Shown in pieces: positions 31,283 through 37,596 of a stretch of DNA of 37,596 nt (positions are counted from its first letter, which is position 1; every line of letters starts with the position of its first letter). The stretch covers positions 1 to 37,596 of the forward strand of contig JAHIKI010000072.1 in the NCBI GenBank assembly GCA_018897435.1, read 5' to 3'. The DNA is from Acidobacteriota bacterium (GTDB lineage: Bacteria; Acidobacteriota; Aminicenantia; UBA2199). A model generated the notes under the pieces. It saw only the letters and a list, made by a program, of their open reading frames with translations. It had not been told where the DNA came from and ran no database searches. The translations under genes were made by a program, and so were the position numbers.

Positions 31283-32564
31283 GTTTTTTGCCTCCAAGAG
31301 CGACGGTCCTCAATTCACCCACCAGAAACAGAGAACCGCATACAATTATAATTCTTTTCAGTTTTTTTGCAACTGCCAGGGCCCGGGAATAATTCCTTTC
31401 GATCTGGCAGTTCTTGTCGCGGAAAAAAGGCAGCAGCTTTTCGCATGGCAAGGCGCGCTCCGAGAGCGGTTCGCTTAAAATGACATTAGCGGCCAGCGGC
31501 GCCAGTTGCCGGGCCATGGCCGGATAATGCTTATCTTTTAAAACTCCGAAAATAAGTGTGCAGTCGCGGATGCCCTCCTCCCGCAAATACTCCACCAGGA
31601 CCTTGATGCCGGCGCTGTTGTGGGCGCCATCCAGGATCAGGGGCGGCCGGCCTTTGATCACTTCGATGCGGGCCGGGATGAACATGTTGCCTATGCCGCG
31701 GGCCACGGCCGCGGGACTGATCTCCCAGCCGCGCCGCTTCAGTTCATCTATGGCACGAACGGCCACGGCGGCATTAAGCGTCTGGTGCCGGCCTTTTTGA
31801 ACAACGCGGAAGCGGTATTCAGCAGAAGGCGCGCGGTAGCTGCACAAATAAGCCGCGCCTTTTTTTTCGACCCGCAGCGGCTGGCCGCTAAAAACTTCAA
31901 GCAGCGGCGTTTTTTTGGCTTGGGCCTCGGCGCGTATGATTCGCCCGGCGACCGAGTCGGGCGGACAGCCGCTGATCAGGGGCACGTTTTCCCGGGCGAT
32001 GGCGGCCTTTTCCCGGGCGATGGCGGCCAGGGTCTTGCCCAAAATATTGGTGTGGTCGCTGGAAATATTGGTGATAAGCGAAACTTCGGGAACAACCGTG
32101 GAAGTCGCGTCCAGGCGGCCGCCCAGTCCCACTTCCAGAACCGCCCAGTCGCAATTGCGCTTGACGAAATGAAAGAGGGCGGCCAGAAAGAGAGTTTCAA
32201 AAAAGGTGGGCAAATTGGCGATCACCCGGCTGCTGATCAGCTCCCGGCTTAAGGAGCGCACGGCACTGATTGCCCGGGCGAAATCTTTCCGGGAGATCGG
32301 CCGGCCGTCGACCTGGATGCGTTCGCGCACGTCCTGAAGGTGCGGTGAGGTGAATATGCCGACCCGCCAGCCGGCGTTCTGCAGAATGGAGGCGATGAAA
32401 TGGGCGGTCGAACCCTTGCCGTTGGTTCCGGCTACCTGGATGTATTTGACCGCAGCGGCGTCAAAGGGCAAGCGGGCGATGATGCGTTGGATGTTATCCA
32501 GGGATAACTTGCAGTTTTCTCCCTGGATTTTTTTTAAATATTCGCATGCCGCTGCATAGTGCAT
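31254..32564 (-). CDS. folC: Folylpolyglutamate synthase / dihydrofolate synthase
   Basis: 436-residue Mur-ligase-family enzyme that adds glutamate to folates and, in bifunctional forms, to dihydropteroate. Visible: the P-loop VAGTNGKGST, the folate-loop region TSPHLQDVRERIQVDG, LEVGLGGRLDATS, the second-domain ITNISSDHTNILG, and the C-terminal ILDGAHNSAGIKVL. The length is normal. The ATG at 32564 follows a weak GAGCGG; a TTG one codon earlier is less likely. It sits in an operon between a coiled-coil protein and a zinc-ribbon protein. Confidence 0.95.
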   Translation of the reverse strand: MHYAAACEYLKKIQGENCKLSLDNIQRIIARLPFDAAAVKYIQVAGTNGKGSTAHFIASILQNAGWRVGIFTSPHLQDVRERIQVDGRPISRKDFARAISAVRSLSRELISSRVIANLPTFFETLFLAALFHFVKRNCDWAVLEVGLGGRLDATSTVVPEVSLITNISSDHTNILGKTLAAIAREKAAIARENVPLISGCPPDSVAGRIIRAEAQAKKTPLLEVFSGQPLRVEKKGAAYLCSYRAPSAEYRFRVVQKGRHQTLNAAVAVRAIDELKRRGWEISPAAVARGIGNMFIPARIEVIKGRPPLILDGAHNSAGIKVLVEYLREEGIRDCTLIFGVLKDKHYPAMARQLAPLAANVILSEPLSERALPCEKLLPFFRDKNCQIERNYSRALAVAKKLKRIIIVCGSLFLVGELRTVALGGKKHGRKKIQGD

Positions 32565-32590
32565 CAACCGCTCGTCACAAAAAGGGCTGC

Positions 32591-32824
32591 TTAGTTTTCC
32601 TGACCTGCTTCGCCTTCTTCGAATTCGTTCTTGGCACCCAGGATGTTGGACGCTCCGTCATAGATCTGGCGAGTGGCCTTTTTCTGGTCCTGCAGCTGCG
32701 CGATGACATCCTTGACCCGGGCCAGCTCTTCTTCGATCTTGGCATCGATTATCTCAATCTGCTTTTTGGCTTCCCGGAACGTGGACTCGTAAAACGCTTT
32801 GGCCTCGATTTTTAGTTTTTCCAT
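32591..32824 (-). CDS. Small coiled-coil protein
   Basis: 77 residues, almost entirely helical and charged, with heptad-like spacing (AKAFYESTFREAKKQIEIIDAKIEEELARVKDVIAQLQDQKKATR) and an acidic tail. GAGGTGA lies 5 nt before the ATG. It starts 11 nt after the kinase-TonB gene, so it is probably cotranslated with it. It could be a small partner of that protein, which also has a long coiled coil. There is no named family. Confidence 0.7.
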   Translation of the reverse strand: MEKLKIEAKAFYESTFREAKKQIEIIDAKIEEELARVKDVIAQLQDQKKATRQIYDGASNILGAKNEFEEGEAGQEN

Positions 32825-32835
32825 GATTCACCTCG

Positions 32836-35800
32836 TTATTTTTTTATTGTCAGCGGAATGGTCTTCCATACTTTTACGCGGACGGAATTCTTCTGGGCCG
32901 GCGAGTATTTCCAGGTTTTGATCAGGTCGGTCAGAATGGTGTTCAATTGGCTGTTGTTGGATTTCTGCAGGATGCGCACCGTTTCCACGTCGCCGTTCTG
33001 GTTGATCAGCACGGTGAACATCAGGGTCTGGCTGTTGGGCATGCTGGAGAGGATAGTGGAAGGGATGTTCGGCGATGGAGTGGAAATGGCCACGGGCTGG
33101 ACATCGGCATCGTTCAGCGGGATGATGTCGCCCTCCTTGACCCTGGCTTGCTCGAGCCGCTTGAGCTCTTCAGCTTTTTTGCGGTCGGCTTCCTCTTTTT
33201 TCAACCGCGCCTGCTCTTCCTGCTTTATGCGGTCCGCCTCTTCCTGCAGCAGCCGGGCCTGCTCTTCCTGCTTTATGCGGTCCGCTTCCTCTTTTTTCAA
33301 ACGGTCGATTTCAGCCTGTTTTTTACGCTTTTCTTCCTGGAGCTTTTTCTTGTCCTCTTCTTCCTTGAGTTTTTTCAAATCCTCTTCCTGCTTCAGTTTC
33401 GCGTCATCCAGCATTTTTTGGGTGGCGTCGGGAACGGCGCCGGCTATAGGCGCCGTTTTTCCCAGCGCCTCCGGCTGCATGCCGGACATCTTCTCCTGAC
33501 CGGTCAACTGCGTCGACGCCGCTGCTTTCATCTCCTCGGCCGGCTTGCTGTCAACGGGAATGATCGGTGTTTCCGGCTTATTGAAAACAAAAAAATACAG
33601 GCCGGCGGCCGCAGCCACTATGAAAAGACTTAGCGCAGCAACCCAAGCGGGGAATTTCTTTTTTTCCCGGTCCAGTTCCTTGAAAATGGAATCGGGCCTG
33701 AAAACCGCTTTTGCGCCAAAGTCGGGTTTTTTCTCGGTCACGGCGATTTTGTCTTCATCAAAACTGATCCGCACCAGGCCCTCGGGTTCGGAAGGCTTGG
33801 CGGGAGGAGGTGGGGGCGGGACCGCGACGACTGGTTGTGGTTTTTCAAGCGGCGGCGGCGGGACCGCGACGGCCGGCTGCGGTTTTTCAGGCGGCGGTGG
33901 CTTGGGGATCTCACGGGGCCGCGGCTTGGGGGGCAGGGGTTTGAGATCCACCTTGATGCCTTCCCGCTGGATATCGGTTTCGAAAAGGCCATAGATAAAG
34001 TGGGAAAGATGCACCGGACCGGAGATGTGATCGTACTTTTTATGAATGAAGACCTCCAGGTCGGCGGTCATGGTCGCCGCGTTCTGGTAGCGCTTTTCGC
34101 GATCTTTGTTTAACGAGGTAAGGATGATCTTTTCCAGGGCCGGATCGATGTCCGGGTTGATCTCGCGCGGGTTGAGAATCTCCCCGTTCTGGACTTTCTT
34201 GAGTACCATCATTTCCGTGGTGTCAAGGAACAGCTTCTTGCCGGTCAGCAGCTCAAACAGGACCACTCCGGCCGAGTACAGATCGGAACGAAAATCGATG
34301 TCGCTCTCACCGCGGGCCTGCTCGGGGGACATATATAGCAGCTTGCCTTTGAGAGCCCCCGACAGGGTCTGGTGTATCTTGATCGTGGCCTTGGAGACCC
34401 CGAAATCGGTCAACTTGACGTCACCGCTGTAAGAAATAAGTATATTGGGCGGGGATACGTCGCGATGGACGATCTCCAGGGGCCGGCCGCGGCTGTCCTT
34501 GGCCTTGTGGGCGTAATTCAGGGCTTCAAGAATTTTGATGGTCAGGTACAGGGAGATCTCCTCGGGAAACCAGCTGTCCCTTTCACGCAACCTGGTCTGA
34601 ATCTCGCGCAGGTCCTTACCCAGAACATACTCCATGGCGATGAAATAATAATTGTCCTTGCGGCCCAGGTCGTAAATCTGAATGATGTTGGGATGCGAAA
34701 GTTCAGCCGCGATCTTGGCTTCGTCCACCAGCATTTCGATGAATTTGTCGTCTTCGCCATACCCGGACAGGATCTTTTTGATGGCGATCACTTTTTCAAA
34801 ACCCTTGACGCCTTTTTTCTTGGCTTTGTAGATCTCGGCCATGCCGCCGCGGGCGATCAAACCGAGCAGGACGTAGTCCCCCACTTCGTTGGGATTGTCC
34901 TGGGGCACGGCTTTTTCAGCAAGTTTGGTTTCTTTGCTTGCCGCACTCTTTTTGTCTTTAGCATCAGGTTCGGGCTCTTTGTCCTTTTGCAACGATTCCT
35001 CCCCCAATTCGATGATCTCATCCTCGAGTAGTTTTTCTTCTTCCTTGACGATGATTTTTTCGAGGGCTGCCGGCGCCGATTCCGGTTCAAGCTTCGCTTC
35101 AGGTTTGGGCGCCGCTTTTTCGCTGGGTTTGACCTGAGGTTCGCCGGGAGAACTGGGCGGGGCCGCGGGTCGCTTAGGCTTAAGCCCAAGCCCGGAGAGG
35201 GTGTCTTCGAAACGCCGGGCGATGTCGTCCTCGATCTTGCGCATCTTGTTTTCCGGCATTGACTTTTTTACAGTATGGCGCAGGCTGTCCAGGCTGTCGT
35301 TGATACTCTGGGCGCTGGCGGCGGCTTTCCTGCTCTCCTGGACCCGGCCTGTATCGCCGGGCGGGGTGGCAATAAGGGTTGTGCCTGGGTCCGGCTTTTT
35401 GATCTCCGGAACCACTTCGGGCTCCTTCTTCAACAGCACGGTTTGGGCCGGGTCGGCATGTCGCGGTTCTTCTTTTTTCGGCTGAATATTCGGGGCCGGC
35501 TGCTCGCCGCCCAGGTCGATCTTGAATTCGGGCACTTTCTCGATTTTTTGGATGATGTCTCCAAAGATATCAGCGGAACTCAACTTGCCAGATTCATCAT
35601 CAGCGAATTTCGGGGCCGGGATCTTGGCCGTATCAAACACCGGGATCTGGGTGGAGGCAGCCGAGGTGATCGTTCCCAGATCGCTGGCCGACAGGTTCAA
35701 CAGGTCCAGCACCCGATTTTTGAATTTTTCCTTTTCCAGGGGCTTTTCAAAAAAATCGTCGGCCCGATATTGGGTAATGGCTTGATGCTTGTATTCCACC

Positions 35801-36057
35801 CCTTTATAAATTGCGCTAATAATGATGATCTTTATGCCGGGATGATCCTGGGCCACGGCCAAAGCCAAGTTGAAACCGTGAAAACGAGGCAGCATGGCCG
35901 CAGTGATCATCAGATCGAATGGGCGGCTGTTCAGGAGCCGCTTGGCCATCTCGCCTTCGCTGGCCACCGCAATTTCAAATAGCGGCGGTTGAAAAAGTTC
36001 CTTTATGACATTTATGGTTGACTCGTCGTATTCCACCAGCAAAATGTTCTTGGTCAT
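32836..36057 (-). CDS. Receiver-like / Ser-Thr kinase / TonB C-terminal chimeric protein
   Basis: 1073 residues from the ATG at 36057, with AGGAG six nt upstream; the ATG at 36063 abuts that site. Order: a receiver-like domain (1-115) with Ala53 where the phospho-acceptor Asp should be and only part of the acidic pocket (VEYD); an acidic, Pro/Lys-rich linker; a Hanks-type kinase (about 390-660) with VIAIKK, HRDVSPPN and DFG; a Pro-rich repeat (LEKPQPVVAVPPPP); one transmembrane helix (about 803-825); a TolA-like Glu/Lys/Arg coiled coil (EEADRIKQEEQARL repeats); and a TonB C-terminal domain. Kinase and receiver are cytoplasmic, coil and TonB domain periplasmic. The HRDVSPxN form is known from myxobacterial and acidobacterial kinases. 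Confidence 0.92.
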   Translation of the reverse strand: MTKNILLVEYDESTINVIKELFQPPLFEIAVASEGEMAKRLLNSRPFDLMITAAMLPRFHGFNLALAVAQDHPGIKIIIISAIYKGVEYKHQAITQYRADDFFEKPLEKEKFKNRVLDLLNLSASDLGTITSAASTQIPVFDTAKIPAPKFADDESGKLSSADIFGDIIQKIEKVPEFKIDLGGEQPAPNIQPKKEEPRHADPAQTVLLKKEPEVVPEIKKPDPGTTLIATPPGDTGRVQESRKAAASAQSINDSLDSLRHTVKKSMPENKMRKIEDDIARRFEDTLSGLGLKPKRPAAPPSSPGEPQVKPSEKAAPKPEAKLEPESAPAALEKIIVKEEEKLLEDEIIELGEESLQKDKEPEPDAKDKKSAASKETKLAEKAVPQDNPNEVGDYVLLGLIARGGMAEIYKAKKKGVKGFEKVIAIKKILSGYGEDDKFIEMLVDEAKIAAELSHPNIIQIYDLGRKDNYYFIAMEYVLGKDLREIQTRLRERDSWFPEEISLYLTIKILEALNYAHKAKDSRGRPLEIVHRDVSPPNILISYSGDVKLTDFGVSKATIKIHQTLSGALKGKLLYMSPEQARGESDIDFRSDLYSAGVVLFELLTGKKLFLDTTEMMVLKKVQNGEILNPREINPDIDPALEKIILTSLNKDREKRYQNAATMTADLEVFIHKKYDHISGPVHLSHFIYGLFETDIQREGIKVDLKPLPPKPRPREIPKPPPPEKPQPAVAVPPPPLEKPQPVVAVPPPPPPAKPSEPEGLVRISFDEDKIAVTEKKPDFGAKAVFRPDSIFKELDREKKKFPAWVAALSLFIVAAAAGLYFFVFNKPETPIIPVDSKPAEEMKAAASTQLTGQEKMSGMQPEALGKTAPIAGAVPDATQKMLDDAKLKQEEDLKKLKEEEDKKKLQEEKRKKQAEIDRLKKEEADRIKQEEQARLLQEEADRIKQEEQARLKKEEADRKKAEELKRLEQARVKEGDIIPLNDADVQPVAISTPSPNIPSTILSSMPNSQTLMFTVLINQNGDVETVRILQKSNNSQLNTILTDLIKTWKYSPAQKNSVRVKVWKTIPLTIKK

Positions 36058-36089
36058 ATGCATCTCCTGTTAACCTTACCACTGCACAT

Positions 36090-36121
36090 TCCGCTACAGG
36101 CGGGTTTAAAATCCACCCCTA
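36090..36121. repeat. Short imperfect palindrome between kinase and membrane gene
   Basis: On the minus strand TAGGGGTGGATTTTAAACCC, then GCCTGTAGCGG: an imperfect inverted repeat that overlaps the stop codon of the upstream membrane-protein gene. Its shape recalls the palindrome at 16881. Confidence 0.4.
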
Positions 36122-36619
36122 CTGCATCCATTTCCCGGCGTATTTTTCAAAATTGCGTATTTTATCCTTGACCTTCCAGGGAATGGGCATCAGTATCATG
36201 GTCAGTAAAAAGGCGCTGACAAAGAAATGAAAAGTACGGGCAAAAGGCATGCCGAGAAAAGTGATGACCAGGCCGAAAATAGCAATGACTTCGGCAAATG
36301 ACAGCAGAACGATATCGATGGTCCGCCAGCGCTGCAGCAGGGCGGTAAGGGTGAAATCCTCCCGGACCAGCCGCGGAGAAAAATAAATGGTCTTGCGCAC
36401 GGCCAGAACCATGATGATCAGCACGATGGACAGGATATTCAAAACGTTCCAGGCTTCGCGGACTTCCCTGCTGGTCAGGAAACTGCCCTTATGCAGATAG
36501 GCGATCAAGGTATAGGCGACGATGGAAGCCAGCAGGGACAAGCTGACGATCATGGTCAGCCTTGACTCTTTGCGGATGACTTCCCTCTCCACTTTTTGTT
36601 TTTCAAATTCTGCGATCAT
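36119..36619 (-). CDS. Four-helix membrane protein of unknown function
   Basis: 166 residues with four hydrophobic segments (LTMIVSLSLLASIVAYTLIAYL; WNVLNILSIVLIIMVLAV; IDIVLLSFAEVIAIFGLVITFLG; FHFFVSAFLLTMILMPIPW) and charged ends. It resembles generic small four-helix inner-membrane proteins; no function is assigned. No Shine-Dalgarno precedes the ATG; TTGACA lies about 30 nt upstream with a weak TAAATC near the ATG, so it too may be leaderless. It is 61 nt upstream of the kinase gene, in one unit. Confidence 0.75.
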   Translation of the reverse strand: MIAEFEKQKVEREVIRKESRLTMIVSLSLLASIVAYTLIAYLHKGSFLTSREVREAWNVLNILSIVLIIMVLAVRKTIYFSPRLVREDFTLTALLQRWRTIDIVLLSFAEVIAIFGLVITFLGMPFARTFHFFVSAFLLTMILMPIPWKVKDKIRNFEKYAGKWMQ

Positions 36620-36659
36620 GGAATTGATTTACCATATAATTCCTGTATTTGTCAACAAT

Positions 36660-36809
36660 CCCCTTGATTAAAAAAAAGGGGCGAAATTTGTGCCGCGCCC
36701 GGAGCAATAAACTCACCCCGTCCCCATTCTCTTGGGAAGAAAAAGGGCAGGAGCTTTTCCCTCTTCCGCCTCCCCTCTCTTTCGAAAAGAGAGGGGTTGG
36801 GGGAGAGTT
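36660..36809. repeat. Nested inverted repeats upstream of purF
   Basis: CCCCTCTCTTT (36772-36782) and AAAGAGAGGGG (36786-36796) form a perfect 11-bp hairpin with a 3-nt loop. AACTCACCCCGTCCCC near 36710 is an imperfect complement of the stretch at about 36793-36809. A CCCCTT/AAGGGG hairpin lies at 36660-36681. It resembles dispersed palindromic intergenic repeats common in uncultured bacteria. Confidence 0.55.
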
Positions 36810-36814
36810 GGTCA

Positions 36815-36843
36815 TTGACTTTACAGCGATTTCACGCTATAAA
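36815..36843 (+). promoter_or_regulatory. Promoter of purF
   Basis: TTGACT (36815-36820), a 17-nt spacer and TATAAA (36838-36843). The -10 ends 10 nt before the purF ATG and there is no Shine-Dalgarno, so a leaderless or near-leaderless transcript is expected. Confidence 0.65.
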
Positions 36844-36853
36844 GTATGGCATC

Positions 36854-37596
36854 ATGTGCGGCTTATTGGGAATTTATTCGACGGACGCGGTGATCGGCAA
36901 ACTATATAACGGCTTGCTGACCCTGCAGCACCGTGGGCAGGATTCGGCCGGCATCCTGACCTACGACGGCCATTATCACTTGAAAAAAGGCAACGGCTTG
37001 GTGCGCGACATTTTCGATGAGCACAACACCGCCCGTTTGAAAGGCCATATCGGCCTCGGCCACACCCGCTACCCTACCGTGGGCGAGGGCTCGGTGGAAG
37101 ATGCCCAACCATTCTGGATCAACCACCCCTACGGTATTGCCGCGGTCCACAACGGCAATGTTATGAATTTTTTGGATTTGAAAAAAGAGCTTTTCGAAAA
37201 ATCCCATAAGATCATCAATTCCGATTGCGATGTCGAAGTGATCCTGAATATTTTCGCCGAAGCACTGGAAAAAACGAGCCGTCGGGACGTTTCTCCTGAA
37301 AGCGTTTTCAGCGCTGTCCGCCATGTTTTCAAGCTTGTGAAAGGAGCCTATTCAGTCGTGATCCATATCGCAGACAGGGGCATGGTGGCTTTTCGCGATC
37401 CTTATGGAGTGCGCCCCCTGCTGTTCGGCGTCGACCGCCAGCAGATCGTCCCCGACTACGCCTTCGCTTCCGAGAGCGTCACCCTGGATCTGCTGGGTTT
37501 TTCCGAGATCAGGGACGTGCAGCCCGGCTCGGCCATATTCATCGATCAGAACCGCAATATCCATGAAAAAAAACTACAGACGGCACCGTTCAAACC
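36854..37596 (+). CDS. purF: Amidophosphoribosyltransferase, 5' part (runs off the window)
   Basis: First committed enzyme of purine synthesis: PRPP and glutamine to phosphoribosylamine. About 247 N-terminal residues are present, without a stop. The start reads MCGLLGIYS, with the N-terminal nucleophile Cys exposed after Met removal; it fixes the ATG. LQHRGQDSAGI, LGHTRYPTVG, HNGNVMNFL and FRDPYGVRPL are standard class II glutaminase segments. The phosphoribosyltransferase half lies beyond the window. It is divergent from the kinase/folC unit. Confidence 0.96.
   Translation, partial: MCGLLGIYSTDAVIGKLYNGLLTLQHRGQDSAGILTYDGHYHLKKGNGLVRDIFDEHNTARLKGHIGLGHTRYPTVGEGSVEDAQPFWINHPYGIAAVHNGNVMNFLDLKKELFEKSHKIINSDCDVEVILNIFAEALEKTSRRDVSPESVFSAVRHVFKLVKGAYSVVIHIADRGMVAFRDPYGVRPLLFGVDRQQIVPDYAFASESVTLDLLGFSEIRDVQPGSAIFIDQNRNIHEKKLQTAPFK

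Noticed and set aside
32947-33633. Plus-strand frames opposite the kinase-TonB coiled coil
   Set aside because: Phe/Leu-rich translation is the mirror image of Glu/Lys-rich codons; not a real membrane protein.

Overview
This is a 37.6 kb chromosomal window from an uncultured-type, diderm and probably anaerobic bacterium. A TonB-type C-terminal domain, type IV pilus genes and a lipoprotein point to two membranes; a glycyl-radical enzyme with its activase points to anaerobic life. Most genes are GC-rich. The chimeric kinase/TonB protein and the secreted proteins with a basic linker remind me of Acidobacteriota-like or Aminicenantes-like genomes, but that assignment is inference from gene style, not from a marker gene.

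Layout. (1) 0.1-7.3 kb: pyruvate kinase, an RNase D-like exonuclease, two glycosyltransferases, then a Na+/H+ antiporter facing a dicarboxylate/amino-acid symporter. (2) 7.3-16.7 kb: an accessory island. It is bounded on the right by an intact tRNA-Glu and on the left by a split tRNA-Glu fragment, and both edges carry a mosaic of hairpins whose stems differ in sequence but keep their pairing. Inside lie a very AT-rich three-gene cassette of uncharacterised families, a DUF6429 gene coupled to an in-frame nuclease/RecA-like fusion, two paralogous secreted proteins (one a frameshifted chimera), a DUF4143 ATPase and an orphan minimal nucleotidyltransferase. (3) 16.6-16.9 kb: tRNA-Gln and tRNA-Glu behind a perfect sigma-70-type promoter. 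(4) 16.9-23.7 kb: a GntR regulator divergent from a glycyl-radical activase/enzyme pair, then a convergent lipoprotein, [2Fe-2S] protein and FAD oxidoreductase operon. (5) 23.8-30.2 kb: a minor-pilin operon (GspH/FimT-, PilV-, PilW-, PilX-like, PilY1). (6) 30.4-36.6 kb: a membrane protein, a receiver-kinase-TonB protein, a coiled-coil protein, FolC and a zinc-ribbon membrane protein. (7) 36.85 kb to the end: the start of purF.

Regulation. Several genes without a Shine-Dalgarno have a sigma-70-like -10 box 6-12 nt before the ATG, which suggests leaderless mRNAs (AT-rich cassette, gntR, the glycyl-radical activase, purF). Others (nuclease fusion, prepilins, kinase, DUF4143 ATPase) have strong Shine-Dalgarno sites. 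The GntR regulator faces the glycyl-radical operon, and a perfect inverted repeat covers that operon's -10 box.

Strongest candidates for something undescribed: the three-gene AT-rich cassette at 7.9-9.6 kb and the tRNA-Glu-derived covarying hairpin element at both island edges. Next come the nuclease fused to a RecA-like domain with degenerate ATPase motifs, and the one-piece kinase-TonB protein with a receiver lacking its phospho-acceptor. All assignments are by eye; no database search was possible.
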